From the NCBI RefSeq assembly GCF_003576645.1, contig NC_044919.1, positions 16,769,545-16,833,544 of the forward strand: a stretch of 64,000 nucleotides of DNA. The letters run 5' to 3'. The position numbers and the translations under genes are program-made. Position 1 is the stretch's first letter; each line of letters begins with the position of its first letter. Shown piece after piece: positions 20,324 through 32,214 of the stretch. The DNA comes from Ipomoea triloba (taxonomy: Eukaryota; Streptophyta; Magnoliopsida; Solanales; Convolvulaceae). A model generated the notes under the pieces. That model had not been told where the DNA came from, did not search any database, and worked only from the letters and a program-made list of their open reading frames with translations.

Positions 20324-21365
20324 GATCACTATGAAAAAATCCTTGATAAAGATGGAAAATTGGTTAAGGGGAAGTACCTATACTGTGCAAGGCTCTTTGC
20401 ATGTGAGCCAAAAAAATATGACACTTCCTCTTTAAGAAATCATATGCTTGGCTGTCTAAAAAATCTTCATTCTAAGGATGCATGACAGTCATTACTAACC
20501 TTCAATGTTGTATCAACCTAGCTCTGCCTCAGAAGGTTCTGAGGGGGTAATGGGGGAACTAGGGACTTGGGTGTTTAATCAGGAAGCCATTAGGAGGCTT
20601 TTATGTGAGATGATTATAATAGATGAGTTATCCTTTAGGTTTGTTGAGGGGCAAGGGTTTAGAAGATTTATTCTAGTTGCCTATCTTAGTTTCCAAATCC
20701 CTTATAGGTGGACTGTTTCAATAGATATTTTCCAAAGATACCTACTTGAATATAGATAGTGAAGCCTCTACTGCCTAACCTTCTCAACCACAACCAGTGA
20801 ATGTGCAGGCTACTATTGTTGGTAGGCCACAGTCTAGGTTGAAAAGTGAATTGAAAAAGCAAAGAATGGAGAGTGGTGGAAACCTTAAACAGACTGAGCT
20901 GCAAATATATTTGAGTGAGAGTATTGTGGATGATAAGGATGATTTTGATATCCTTAGATGGTGGAAGGTAAACAATGAGAGATTTCCCATTCTCTCAAAA
21001 ATAGCAAGGGATATTCTAGCAGTACCAATATCAACAGTGGTTTCTGAAAGTGTTTTTTTCTACAAGTGGTAGAGTGTTAGATCCATTTACGAGTTCCTTA
21101 ACTCATAGAATTGTGGAAGCCTTAGTTTGTACACAATATTGGTTGAGATTACCAAATCAACCAATACAAATTAAAGGAAAATATTAATGACTGTGAAAGG
21201 CTTGAAAAAGGTAATCTCTTTTATAATGTTATTCATTTTATCATTTATACTTAAATAATACTTTTTGTTTGTGTGTTTTAATTTATATGTTTTTTATTTG
21301 CAGAGTTGCCAACTGGAGTTAGGAGTACTGGAACTAGTTCATCCCTTCAAACCATTGCAGTAATG
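20324..21365 (+). pseudogene. hAT transposase remnant (BED finger and dimerisation domain)
   Basis: Four parts align with RICESLEEPER-type hAT transposases. First, 20324-20486 has a BED-like zinc finger (DHYEKILDKDGKLVKGKYLY, then C-x5-C, LRNH and GC). Second, 20505-20759 has GTWVFNQEAIRRLLCEMIII, DELSFRFVEGQGFRR and PYRWTVS. Third, 20797-21188 is the C-terminal dimerisation region (ILRWWKVNNERFPILSKIAR, VVSES, then after a one-base frameshift FSTSGRVLDPFTSSL and IVEALVCTQYWLR). Fourth, a short last exon follows a GT-AG intron of about 90 bases (21213-21302). The catalytic middle between parts two and three is deleted, and stops are present. It is non-functional. Confidence 0.85.
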
Positions 21366-22104
21366 TTTTATTGTTCTAGTTCATTCATTGTGTTGTGATT
21401 TGTATCTATTATCTTATGTTAATCTATTATGAATTCAATTATCTAAGTGAGTAGTGACAACATGACAATGGCTTCATTGGCTTAGCAACAATTAACTTGT
21501 TACTGCCTTGAATCCTTGGCCCCTTCAACTCTTCAAGCTTTGAATCAACAACAAGTATAATAATATCAGTTCAGTATGACCTTTAGCGTTTTGTCTTGAT
21601 TCATTCATTGAATCCTAAGTACATGTGTTATGGTAATCTGATCTGGTATTATCATTCTCCCTTTCATTCTTTGGCTATGATGATGCTTCCACATTTGTCT
21701 GAATCAAAGGATTTCGGGTTGGTATGTTGCTCTTGTTTTGGGTTTTGTTCCAAAACATAAAAAGCAATTTGCCGCCAATCTTAACTTGATATGAAAACAT
21801 AGCAATCTGAGCCTATTTTCCTTTTTGATCAAACTGTTAAACTGTGAGTTTTTTCATTTATTTAATTGTGTTTTAAGTTATAACTTTGAGCAGGAAGATA
21901 AAGAATGTTGAATTGCTAAACTGTTGACTTCTAACTGAGTAACTGCTAAGTGTTTTAACTTTGAGTGTTTTAACTATGAGTGGTCGGTGTACTGGACAAT
22001 ATGATTTTGTAAATTTGTAATTAAATTTTTGTATTAAGTTTTAACTTTAAGTTGTAAGTTGTAAATTTTATATAAGTTGTCAGTAACTAAGTATTAAGTT
22101 TTAA

Positions 22105-25100
22105 AAAAATTCTCTCTCTAGTCTATCTAGGGTTCCGCTTCCCCTCCTAGGGTTTTCCTAGGTTTCTGGTGCTTCTTTATTCTTTCTTCGGTCATTTTTT
22201 ACGGTTTTCGCTACGTTCTTGCTGAACGGCGTCAGGTTTTCTTTTGCATGGCGACATTAGCGGATGCAGGAGGTGTTGCTCGGTTGACGGAGAGGTGGGC
22301 TAACATGGTGTTGGAGGACGAGGCTGAGGGTTTCGAACTAGTTGGGGAAGGCGTGGGCGAGACTGCTGTAGATGGCAAGTCGACGTGGGTAGTTGTTGGT
22401 CGCTTCTTGACCAACAAGTTAGTCAAGGTGGAATACATGCGGCAGGTCATGGCGTCCGTCTAGTGTTCGGTAAAGGGATCTCAGGTCTCGGAGGTTCATC
22501 CAAATCTGTTTATGTTCGTGTTTAATCATGAATCCGACATGAGGAACGCTGAGCGTCTCCGGGTCAAGCTTGGTTTTGAATAACTATTTTTTGTTAATAG
22601 TGTTGGTTTGAGTGGGGGCATGGCTTTGTTATGGAGGAAGAATTACATGGCTAGGTTGTTGAGTTATTCGAATAATCATGTTGATGTGGAGGTTAGTGTT
22701 GTAAGCTCAGCAAGTTGGCGTATGACGTGTTACTACGGGTTACCTGAGCGAAGCAGGAGGAGGGATTCTTGGAATTTGTTGAGATCCCTGGCTGGTCGGT
22801 CTTCGCTTCCGTGGGTGGTGGTAGGATATTTCAACGATCTTCTATACCGATCAGAGAAGCGTAGAGGATACCCCCACCCTAATGGTCTCTTTCGTGGCTT
22901 TAGGGAGGCTATGGATCATTTTGGTTTGATTCAGCTACCCTTAAGAGGTTATCAATTTACCTGGGAAAGGGGTGAGGGCACTGGGAACTGGTTAGAAGAG
23001 AAATTGGATAAAGTCATGGCCAATGACATTTAGTGTGGCCTGAGGAAGGGTGTTTTTGTTAAAAATATTTTGACATGTACCTCGGATCACTCGGCCTTAT
23101 TCTTGTGCATTGATGATACTCGCAAGCATGGAGGTGGCACTCGTGTGGGGTTCAGGTTTGAGATGGCTTGGCTGCTCGACGAGGGATTTAGGGTGGTGGT
23201 GGAGAGTGCTTGGCATGATGGTAGAGGTGGTGGACTTATGAGCTTTTTGCATATGTGTGGTGAAAGACTAAAGAGGTGGGGTGGGGACCATTTTCATAAG
23301 TTTGGGCAGCGTATCAGGCATCTCCGCGAGTATCAATTGTCTCTACGAGGGCGTAGGGATCCAGGTTCTCTGTCTAAATTCCAGCGTGTTGAGGAGCAAT
23401 TGTCTCAACTTGAGGCTCAGAAGGACATCTTTTGGCGGCAGCATGCCAAGCAGCATTGGTTGAAGGGTGCATATGCAAATACTTAGTTTTACCACAGGTA
23501 TGCATCTGCTCGTAAGAAGAAGAATACTCTCTCAAAACTTAAAAATGATGAGGGAAGTTGGGTTGAGGGTGAGTCAATGAATTCTGTTGTGCTAGCTTAT
23601 TTTGAAAATATTTTTCATTCTAATGGTTCGGCCCTTGTAGATTCATTTTTTGCCTCTATTGTTCCTCGAGTTTCTCGGGGGGATAATGAGTCTTTATTAC
23701 GCCCTTTTGAGTATGATGAAGTTAGGGCAGCCCTGTTTTCCATGTTTCCTGATAAGGCTCCTGGTCTCGATGGGATGAACCCTGGGTTTTATCAGCATTA
23801 TTGGGATGTGGTGGGGGTGATGTGTCTACTTTTGTGGCTAATTGCTTGAATTCGTGTTCCTTCCCCAGTGGTTTGAATGACACTGATGTGGTGCTTATTC
23901 CTAAGAAGACTGTTCCAGAGTCTGTTTCTAATCTTAAACCTATTGCTCTGTGCAACATAGTGTATAAAACCATGGCAAAAGTGTTAGCTAACTGGATGAA
24001 GCATTTGCTAGGAGACCTAATCTCTGAGTCCTAGAGTGCGTTCATTCCGGGTAGGCTTATCACTAATAATATTTTATGTGCTGCAGAGGTAGGTCACTAT
24101 CTTAATAGGAAGCATTCTGGTAAGTTTGGTTGGGGTGCACTAAAACTTGACATGGCAAAAGCCTATGATAGAATGGAGTGGTCTTTCTTGGGTAAGATGT
24201 TGCATGCTCTAGGCTTTGCAGAGAGGTGAGTAGATCTGATCATGCTCTGTGTCACTTCGGTTTCCTATAGCTTCTTGATTAATGGAGTTAGGTGTGGGAA
24301 AGTTGTCCCCTCCCGTAGTTTGAGGCAAGGTGATCCCCTGTCCCCGTACTTATTCTTTGCAGATGACTGCTTGTTGTTCTTTAAAGCAAATGCTCAAGAA
24401 GTCGGGGTGATTAAAGAGTGCCTGAATGTGTATGAGGCTATGTCTGGGCAAGCTGTGAATTACCATAAATCTAGTGTTTGTTTCAGTAGGAACACTACAA
24501 TAGAGCATAGGGACGAGGTGGCTCAGGCTCTTGGCGTGTCTCAGGCTCCTAATTTTGGGAAGTACCTAGGTCTACCTGTTTTTGTAGGGAGAAACAGAAG
24601 GGCAGCTTTCTCGTATATAGAGGATAAAATCAAGTAGAGGATTGGTTCATGGAATAAGAAGCTACTCTCTCAAGCAGGGAAGAAAGTCTTGTTAAAAAGT
24701 GTGGCTTAGACTATGCACACCTTTTCATTGAGTGTTTTCTTGTTACCGGAGGCAGTGTGTAGGTCAATTGAGAGAACTATGAATAGGTTTTGGTGGGATT
24801 CTGGTAATGATAGAAAAATCCACTGGAAGGCCTAGGACCGGTTATGTGTGCCTAGGAAGTATGGAGGCCTGGGAATCAAGGACCTTCGAGATTTCAATAT
24901 GGCGGTTCTTAAGGAGACCTCAGTCCTTGGTTGCAAGAATTTATAAGGCACGATATTTCCAAGAACATCTTTTGTTGATGCTACTATATGTAGTTGCCTA
25001 AGTTTCTGTTTAAGAAGTATTATGGCAGCTCATGGCCTGGTTTGTGATGGGGTGAGGCATAGGATTGGGAATGGTAAGACTACATTGATCTAGGGGCATC

Positions 25101-26384
25101 CTTGGCTACCTTATGACCCAAGCCCTATGATTCATACTCCAATGCCTGCCCATTTGAGTGGCTCTTTGGTTTCTGTCTTAATTGATGAGCAAACTAACTC
25201 CTGGGATCTATTTATCTTATCTGACATCTTCCTCCCTGTTGATGTATTGCGCATTTCCATGTTACCCGTCTCACCTAGTTACGAGGACCCCTGGTTTTGA
25301 CATGGAGACCCTAGGGGCTACTATTTTGTTAGAAGTGGCTATAGTCGCATTATAGGGGAATTTTATTACTCTTCAGCTGGCTTTGAATATTGGAATACCC
25401 TATGGAAAATTAAAGTTCCCCCTAAGTGGAAAACCTTTCTTTGGAGAGTCCTCAATGATATCTTCCCTGTAACCACAAATTTGCTTTTAAAGAGGGTAGA
25501 GGTGGATCCTACATGCCCAATGTGTGGGCTTAGATCATGAGAGTGTTATGCATGCACTTGTGTTGTGTGACTTTTCATCCAAAGTTTGGCATGAGTCTTC
25601 TTTGCCTATTTTTAGTGTGACGGGTCATTCATTTGCATTGTGGTTTTCGAATTTGATGATGGGAATGTCTGAGGATAATCTTAGTTTAACTGTGGCAATG
25701 CTTTACAATTTGTGGCGTGCAAGGAACTCAGTAGTGTGGGAAGGCAGTCTCCCTTTTTCGAAGGTTGTAGTTGCGCAAGCGGTGACATCGATGCATGCAT
25801 GGCGCGATATTCATCAGCGTAGCAGTCCAAAAGCGCCTTCTGCCCTCACTGCTGGCTCGGCGACAGTCTAGGGAAACCCCGCGCACACTTCTTCTGCGCT
25901 GCCTCAATGCTTTTTCGGCGCTAGGCATCTTCCAAACTCCTAGGAGTCAATTTTTGCATCTGTGTTGCTAGAGTCGGGTGACGTTTTATCGTAGCTTGTG
26001 TGGGTCGTATTCTAGTCTGTTTCTCGCCACCCATGGCGGAGTCTATGGCTTTCAAGGAGGTAATGGCTAAGACAGAAGGGAGTGCTCAACGTCCAAGTCT
26101 TCAAGGATTGTGCTCAGCTACGTGGTGCCTTGTCTACGGAACGGTCTACATTTCTCTCACATGTGGGCTTCGCTATTGATGCTTGCAGGATCTCTTTGGC
26201 TTCTTTTACTAGCTGTTACATTTCTTTGATTCCTAGGTCAGGCAATACTATTGCTCATACACTTGCTTCTGCAGCTTTCACGCTCGTAAACACTATGTTC
26301 TGGGATTCTATCCCTCCTGACTCTATTTCTGCACTTTTGCACTAATCTATGAGGTTGTTTGGTTTTTTTTTTTTTTTAAAAAAA
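22105..26384 (+). mobile_element. Decayed L1-type LINE with internal deletions
   Basis: A 16-base target duplication, aagtattaagttttaa, lies at 22089-22104 and 26385-26400, the right copy after an A-run. The order is: ORF1 start with a DUF4283-like part (22248-22520), endonuclease (22520-23100), reverse transcriptase (23577-24640), zinc-binding part (about 25380-25600) and RNase H end (26082-26345). ORF1 passes directly into the endonuclease with no zinc knuckle and no ORF2 start. The reverse transcriptase also lacks a block between its [11 protein letters not shown] and FADD motifs. At 4.28 kb it is clearly shorter than the intact-looking LINE at 48124. Confidence 0.88.
22248..26345 (+). pseudogene. 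LINE ORF1/ORF2 remnant
   Basis: Recognised parts: GKSTWVVVGRFLTNKLVKVE (DUF4283); GLSGGMALLWRKNYMARLLS, WVVVGYFNDLL and TSDHSALFL (endonuclease); [67 protein letters not shown] and FADDCLLFF (reverse transcriptase); TCPMCGL and MHALVLCDF (zinc-binding part); SLIPRSGNTIAHTLASAAF (RNase H end). Several in-frame stops, many of TAG/TAA type, break every domain. It cannot make a working protein. Confidence 0.88.
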
Positions 26385-26634
26385 AAGTATTAAGTTTTAA
26401 GTTGTAATTTGTAAGTTTTAACTTTTAAGTTGTTTACTACTTAACTTTTGAATCGTAAACAGTTTAAATTGTACCATATTTAGTACTTTACTTTGAGGTT
26501 TTTTTTTTTTTTTTAAAAAAAAAGTATTAAGTTTTAAGTTGTAATTTGTAAGTTTTAACTTTTAAGTTGTTTACTACTTAACTTTTGAATCGTAAACAGT
26601 TTAAATTGTACCATATTTAGTACTTTACTTTGAG
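26361..26634. repeat. 137-bp tandem duplication at the LINE 3' junction
   Basis: Two near-identical copies (26361-26497, 26498-26634) each contain a T-run, an A-run, the LINE target-site motif gtattaagttttaa and flank ending tactttactttgagg. The copied unit spans the LINE tail and host flank, so the duplication is younger than the insertion. Confidence 0.9.
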
Positions 26635-27147
26635 GTTTTTTTTTTTTTTTTATTTTAATTTCAATCTGATCTAACTTTTAATCCGATTAAATCTTATCGT
26701 AATCCAAACATATAAAAAAATCGATGAATTGAGCTGTTCTAAATAAACGGATATGGGATAATTTATGTTATTCGAAATCCAAACAAGTGGGCGATTCTCA
26801 TATTCGAACCACCCGAACTCGTCTGATGCTCAGGCCGAATGTGCTGCCATGCACTAGCAAACCTGCTCCAAATTCGATTGGACTCAAATCAAAGTTCTAG
26901 TGGCTGGCACTTTTTAAAATGTAAAGCATGCAAGGGTTGATCTCATTCACCTCTTTTTGCCACATTGTACGTAACAAGCAAAATGTATGTGTACATGTAT
27001 TCACATGAGAAGGACGTGTCACCATTAAGAGATCTTATGCATCCATAAAGATTTAACCAAGATTATCTGTCCAGTTTCACTATCCGAGCTCCCCGAGCTA
27101 CATGATCGAAATTGCAAAGCTTTTTTAAAGTCCAATTTCACTTTTCG

Positions 27148-27228
27148 CAGAGCCGGTCCTGAGCACGGGCGGAATGGGCGACCGCCCAGGGCCCCATGCT
27201 AGAAGGGGCCCATTCATATATATGTATA

Positions 27229-27289
<61 letters not shown>

Positions 27290-27770
27290 TGTTATAATTA
27301 TATTAGAAAACAAAAAATAGAATAGATGGGACTGCAGGAAGCTGGAATCGACGCTTAATTAAATAAATTTAGAAATAGAATCGACACGGGGACACCTAAT
27401 TATCTATTAGAATCGACACCCTAACCGGCTAATCCATTCGTCTTCTTTAATAAAATTTTTCCCAACCGGCTAACCCATTCGTCTTCTTCAATAAAATTTT
27501 TTCCCAATTTGATTCATCCTCGAATCTTTGTCGACGATCAACGATTGTTCTTTTGTTTCCCGGTTTGGGGCCCCATTGTCGGTTGTAACTTGTAAGTTTT
27601 ATTCTATTTGTAACTTGTTATGTCTTTATTTTCTCTGTAGCACTGCACACAGGCAACACAACACACCTATAAGGCATTAGGGATTTAGGGCTATAAATCT
27701 ATAATTAATCCTCTAATGAGTAATGCAAATATGTAATGGGATAATAGATTTTGTGATTTCTGTAATTCTA

Positions 27771-27820
<50 letters not shown>

Positions 27821-28221
27821 TAAATTATAATTACCCTGAGTTACTGAGTTCTGTCTAATCTATTCTATTAACAGGGATAGAAAGTGAAAGAAGAAAAGAA
27901 CAAAAAATCGTAAAACCTACTTGAGATCTTCAATGTCAAGAAAGATTGAATGGTTTGGCGATTTTGTGTGTTAAGAAGGATATGCTAGACAATGTTAATT
28001 TTGATGCAATTATCGATGATTTTTGCATCGACTAAAGCACGTAGAAATTTTTTGTCATGATTACTTTGTATTTAAAAAATGTTGAAAATTTTCTAATCGT
28101 ATTTCATGTTATTTGATATTATTATTTTTCAGTATTATTAAATTTAAATTTTAGTTTTTTCATATAGGGCCCATTTTTTTAAATTTCGCCCAGGGCCTCC
28201 AAAATGTTTGGACCGGCCCTG
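27148..28221 (+). mobile_element. Non-autonomous hAT element
   Basis: The left end cagagccggtcctgagcac and the right end ggaccggccctg (28210-28221) are inverted hAT-type ends. Inside, 27935-28035 encodes a relic transposase C-terminus (RLNGLAILCVKKDMLDNVNF, then DAIIDDF) as in TTF-type/ZMYM1-like plant hAT transposases. (TA)n tracts occupy 27228-27286 and 27772-27812. The 8 bases beyond the right end are acaaacaa; the left flank is acttttcg, so no matching target duplication remains. Confidence 0.75.
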
Positions 28222-28383
28222 ACAAACAATTATAGATTTTGCAGGCGTTCTACCCTCTAACTCAACTCATTGTACTCAAGTCAATGGTATAATTCCCACA
28301 AACAACATAATTCAATTGGAGAACAATCAATTAAATAAAAAATCAAACTTAACTTTTAACTCGAGCTAAGTTTTTTAACTCAA

Positions 28384-28466
28384 ACTATACATATATATGA
28401 ATGGGCCCCTTCTAGCATGGGGTCCTGGGCGGTCGCCCATCCCGCCCGTGCTCAGGACCGGCCCCG
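28384..28466 (-). repeat. Inverted duplicate of the hAT left end
   Basis: This stretch is the reverse complement of 27148-27229 with only a few mismatches over about 80 bases, including the catgctagaaggggccc block. The 8 bases following it (ttgtttgt, 28467-28474) are the complement of the acaaacaa that follows the element's own right end. Confidence 0.85.
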
Positions 28467-28618
28467 TTGTTTGTTTATTTCAAAGAATATAACTTAGTGA
28501 ATGAAAAATCTATCACCATTCAAAAAAAAATTTAAAAAGAAGATTGAAAAAATAAGAATTATGTTCAAGTATATTTTGTTTATCATTTATTTATTGTATT
28601 TTTTATTAATAAAAACTA

Positions 28619-29159
28619 GGAAAAAGGTACAAATAGTTCATTGAACTATTTCAGGGATAGAAATTAAGTCATCGAACTCGAATAAGCTCCAAATTCATCC
28701 CTGAACCTGAAAAAAAAACAAAAAAAAAAAAAAAGAAATTAGCACTTTTAGCAGGTTAACAAGTTTGTGAATTAGGATGCCATGTGTATTTTTTATTTTC
28801 TACTTGTTATTATTTTTATTATCCTACTAAGCATTTGACTCAAAAAAAAAAAATACTAAGCAATTAGCATTCCCCCTATTGAGGTGTCATCATGTGATTG
28901 GTTGTTAAATTTATTTATAAGTTAGGTGTAGATAGGTCAAATGTTTTTTTTTTAGGGTCAAATGCTTAGTAGGATAATGATAATAAAAATTAAAAATTAC
29001 ACATGATATACTAATCAGCACAAACTTATTGTTAACCTGCTAAAACTGCTAATTGCTCTTTTTTTTTTCAAGTTCAATGATGAGTTTGGAGGTTATTCGA
29101 GCTCAATAGCTTAATTGCTATCTTTCAAATAGTTCAGTGACCTATTTGTACCTTTTTTC
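28619..29159. mobile_element. Foldback MULE-type MITE with 9-bp target duplication
   Basis: The ends gaaaaaggtacaaatag and ctatttgtaccttttttc are inverted, and the arms extend roughly 230 bases inward (for example gcaggttaacaa against ttgttaacctgc). The 9-base repeat taaaaacta flanks the element at 28610-28618 and 29160-29168, the size expected of Mutator-like elements. No open frame. Confidence 0.88.
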
Positions 29160-29272
29160 TAAAAACTATTTCAAATAAGTTCTCCAAATGCAAAATTAAA
29201 AAACATGGGTGCCCATGTTTTGGAGCAATAAGATTATATATACATATAAATTAGGGGAGCAATTAAGATGAT

Positions 29273-30030
29273 CTAATCCTATATATTAACTTCAAATTAA
29301 TATATCCAAACATATTTTAAATATTAACTTTAAAAATATTAATATTATTTGAACTAAATTTTAGGTGAACTTAATAAGTTATTGGTTCAGATATTTTTCT
29401 AGTATTGTTATATACGGATATAAATTTGCTTCGAATATCAAATGTAAAAACTTACACATATTAGACTTAAAATTAAAAAAATGTTTGTTCCATTTAAACC
29501 AAACATATCCAAAAATATTTTAAATATATGGTCTAAAAATCACTCAAATTTACACTTGTGTTAATTTTATAATGTTCGTTTAAAAACAATATATTTGAAA
29601 AAAAATGGTCTGTTTACTCACTGGAAACTGTTTTCTATTTTCTAATTTTTCATTTTTCATTCCTAGTTTTCCATTCTTTGTTTTTTATTTAGAAAACTTA
29701 TTTACTAACACTTATTTTTTAAAATCTATTTTTTAGATTAATTTTATAAAATTAACACAAGTTAATTTCGGTGATTTTTAGACCTTATATTTAAAATATT
29801 TTAAAAATATATTTAGTTTAAATAGAATAAATATAATTTTTACTTTTAAGTCTAATATATATAAGATTTTTACATTTGATATTTTAACCAAATTTGTATT
29901 TGTATATAACATAACTATAAATATATCCGAACCAACAACCTATTAAGTTCACATAAAATTTAGTTTAGATAATACTAATATTTTTTGAGCTAATATTTAA
30001 AATATTGCTGGATATATTCATTTGAATGAC
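29273..30030. repeat. AT-rich foldback sequence interrupted by a Helitron
   Basis: About 300 bases at 29273-29575 are repeated in inverted orientation at about 29745-30030 (for example tggtctaaaaatcac against gtgatttttagacc). Related sequence continues after the Helitron, at about 31600-31740. Blocks around ttttctatttagaaaac at 29630-29700 recur at 31970-32180. No gene is seen in this host sequence. Confidence 0.6.
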
Positions 30031-30043
30031 ATGTATATAAATA

Positions 30044-31600
30044 CTAGTTTTACACGCGCATTGCGCGAATGGGTTAATGCCCAATGTTTATATTTAAATA
30101 AATATTTGAAAGTATATAATGCAAGATTATATATGAGAAGTTTATACTATACATAGGTAGTTGAATGTCGAATTTTTTTATTTAAAATAAATGTTTGCAA
30201 CTTTGTAAAATTGATAGTCTAAATATTTGGTCTAAAAATGATAGTCTAAATAAATACTACTTTTAGTTTGAATTTTTCTAAGTATTCTTAATTCTCTTTT
30301 GAGTAACATTGTCATTGGCCGCATCTTTACTATTTGTTCTCTTCCTTTTTGTTGGTAGTGTGTTATTTGCAATTGGGTTATTGTTGGTAGCATAGATGAC
30401 AACGTCATGCAATGAGATTATGATATAGGAGTCATGGGCTTTCCTTTAGGTGTTCTGTCCGGGGTTCATTTGGTTCAACCATTATTGTTGAATGAGTTGT
30501 TGTGGATAAAGAAATCCCTAGTTTAAAGAAAAAGATTAAATAAATTAGTAAAAATTTGAACATTTTAAATATGATGTATTCCACTGATATTAAAAGGTAG
30601 TGTCTCACTTCAATTAGCTGGGTAATGGGTTATTTGAGTACTTTCATTGTCTAACAAATTCCCCAAGTAGTTAATATGATTGGTTTCAAACTATCCTTTT
30701 TATTTTTTTCATGGTATTAATAAAATATTTGGAAAATAAATATATAACATTATTTTGTATTATAACTTTGATATTCAATTACAAGATAGTGTAAAAAGAA
30801 TATAATGGACAATGTAATGAATATCAATTGATGAATTTGAATGTACAGAATCTTTGCATTAGAGAAAATAATGACAATATAACTAATGAAATTATTTTTC
30901 TTATTTAATTTATTGATAATGAATATTTGTTTATAAATAAAGGCATTGTAGACACATAATTCTAAATTAAAGAAATTCACATATATCATTTTTTGTTTTA
31001 AAATTGTTTTTTCATGGTATTAATAAAATACTTGATAAATAAATATATATAACATTATTTTGTATTATACCTTTGATATTTAATTACAAGATATTGTAAA
31101 AATAAGATAATGGACAATGTAATGAATATCAATTGATAAATTTGAATGTAAAGAATCTTTGCATGAGAGAAAATAAAGACAATATAACTAATGGAATTAT
31201 TTCTCTTATTTAATTTAATTTTTTGATAATGAATAATTTTTTGAAATAAAGGTATTGTACACATAATTCTAAATTAAAGAAATACATATGTATCTTTTTT
31301 GTTGTAGCTTAATTATGTCAAATTTGATTGAGATGAGGTTCGAACCTAAAACCTTTCTTATAGAAATTAATGGGTAAGTTAAAAGTTAACGGAATATTAA
31401 CGGATAAGAGAATATTTAACGGAAAACTTAACGGATAATCATATAAGTAAGGGTAAATTAGGAAATCTCAAGGAAAAATATAAATCTAAACAATCTAAAC
31501 CATCCATTTGATTAAATAATTTGACCGCCATTTTTTCTACCCATTTTAGGCCTAACTCTCTTTGGCTCTTATTAGTATATATATATATATATATAGTAGA
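30044..31600 (-). mobile_element. Non-autonomous Helitron
   Basis: Read on minus, it starts TCTACTATAT at 31600 and ends CTAG at 30044. A GC hairpin (cgcgca and tgcgcg) lies a few bases before the end. The host base is A before the start and T after the end, the canonical Helitron insertion between A and T. The 5' part (ataagagccaaagagagtta, repeats of ccgttaa) is also found at 59882-60130. No Rep/helicase gene is present. A 303-bp segment is tandemly duplicated inside it. Confidence 0.88.
30706..31295. repeat. 303-bp direct duplication inside the Helitron
   Basis: Two copies start at about 30706 and 31009 (both with catggtattaataaaat) and run in parallel with minor differences. A third copy in opposite orientation lies at 61010-61230. 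The open frames at 30750-30989 and 31055-31264 on minus are duplicates of one another and show no domain. Confidence 0.85.
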
Positions 31601-32214
31601 TATAATTTTTACTTTGAATTCTAATATAGTAATATATGTGAAATTTCAATATCAGATATCCGGACCAAACTTGTATTACGATATATCATAACTAAAAATA
31701 TCCGAACTAATAATCAATTGAGTTCAATCAAAATATAAAACTTGGTATAAATTTCAATTTTTAATTTTGATAATGTGAATAATGTCTAATTTTAAGTATA
31801 AGCAAATAAGTTATGTTTAAATAAGTAATGCAAGTAGTAAAAATAGAAGATGGTGACAAGTAAAAGAAGATTATAATAAATGTAATCATAGTAATAATAA
31901 ATATGTAAGTAGATAATGGTAAGAATGTGGTTATAGTAACATATAGTCAAATAGATGATAGATGATTCTATTTTCTATTTAGAAAACAGTTTTTAATAGT
32001 TTTTCCGTTTTGTAGAAAATTGAAAAATTGTTTCCTGTTTTCAAAATGAAATATTGTGCTAGTAAACATGTTTTCTGTTTTCCGTTCTCTAATTTTTCAA
32101 TTTTCCATAAAATTGAAAAAAAAAATTAGTTAATAAACAAACCTTGTAAATAAGTTTTCTAAATAGAAAATAGAGATGAAAAATTAAAAATTTTAAAAAT
32201 AATAATAATAATAA

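Larger units (their letters stand above)
18876..26870 (+). mobile_element. hAT-type transposon remnant with nested LINE (approximate limits)
   Basis: The core evidence is the decayed hAT transposase at 20324-21365. Left of it, tagagctgtgcaaacccgac at 18876 resembles a plant hAT end with a GC-rich subterminal part. On the right, the GC-rich stretch ending near 26868 (ggccgaatgtgctgccatgc) could be the matching end. AT-rich sequence at 21370-22088 resumes at 26400 beyond the inserted LINE. I could not show a clean terminal inverted repeat or 8-bp target duplication, so the outer limits are tentative. Confidence 0.4.
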
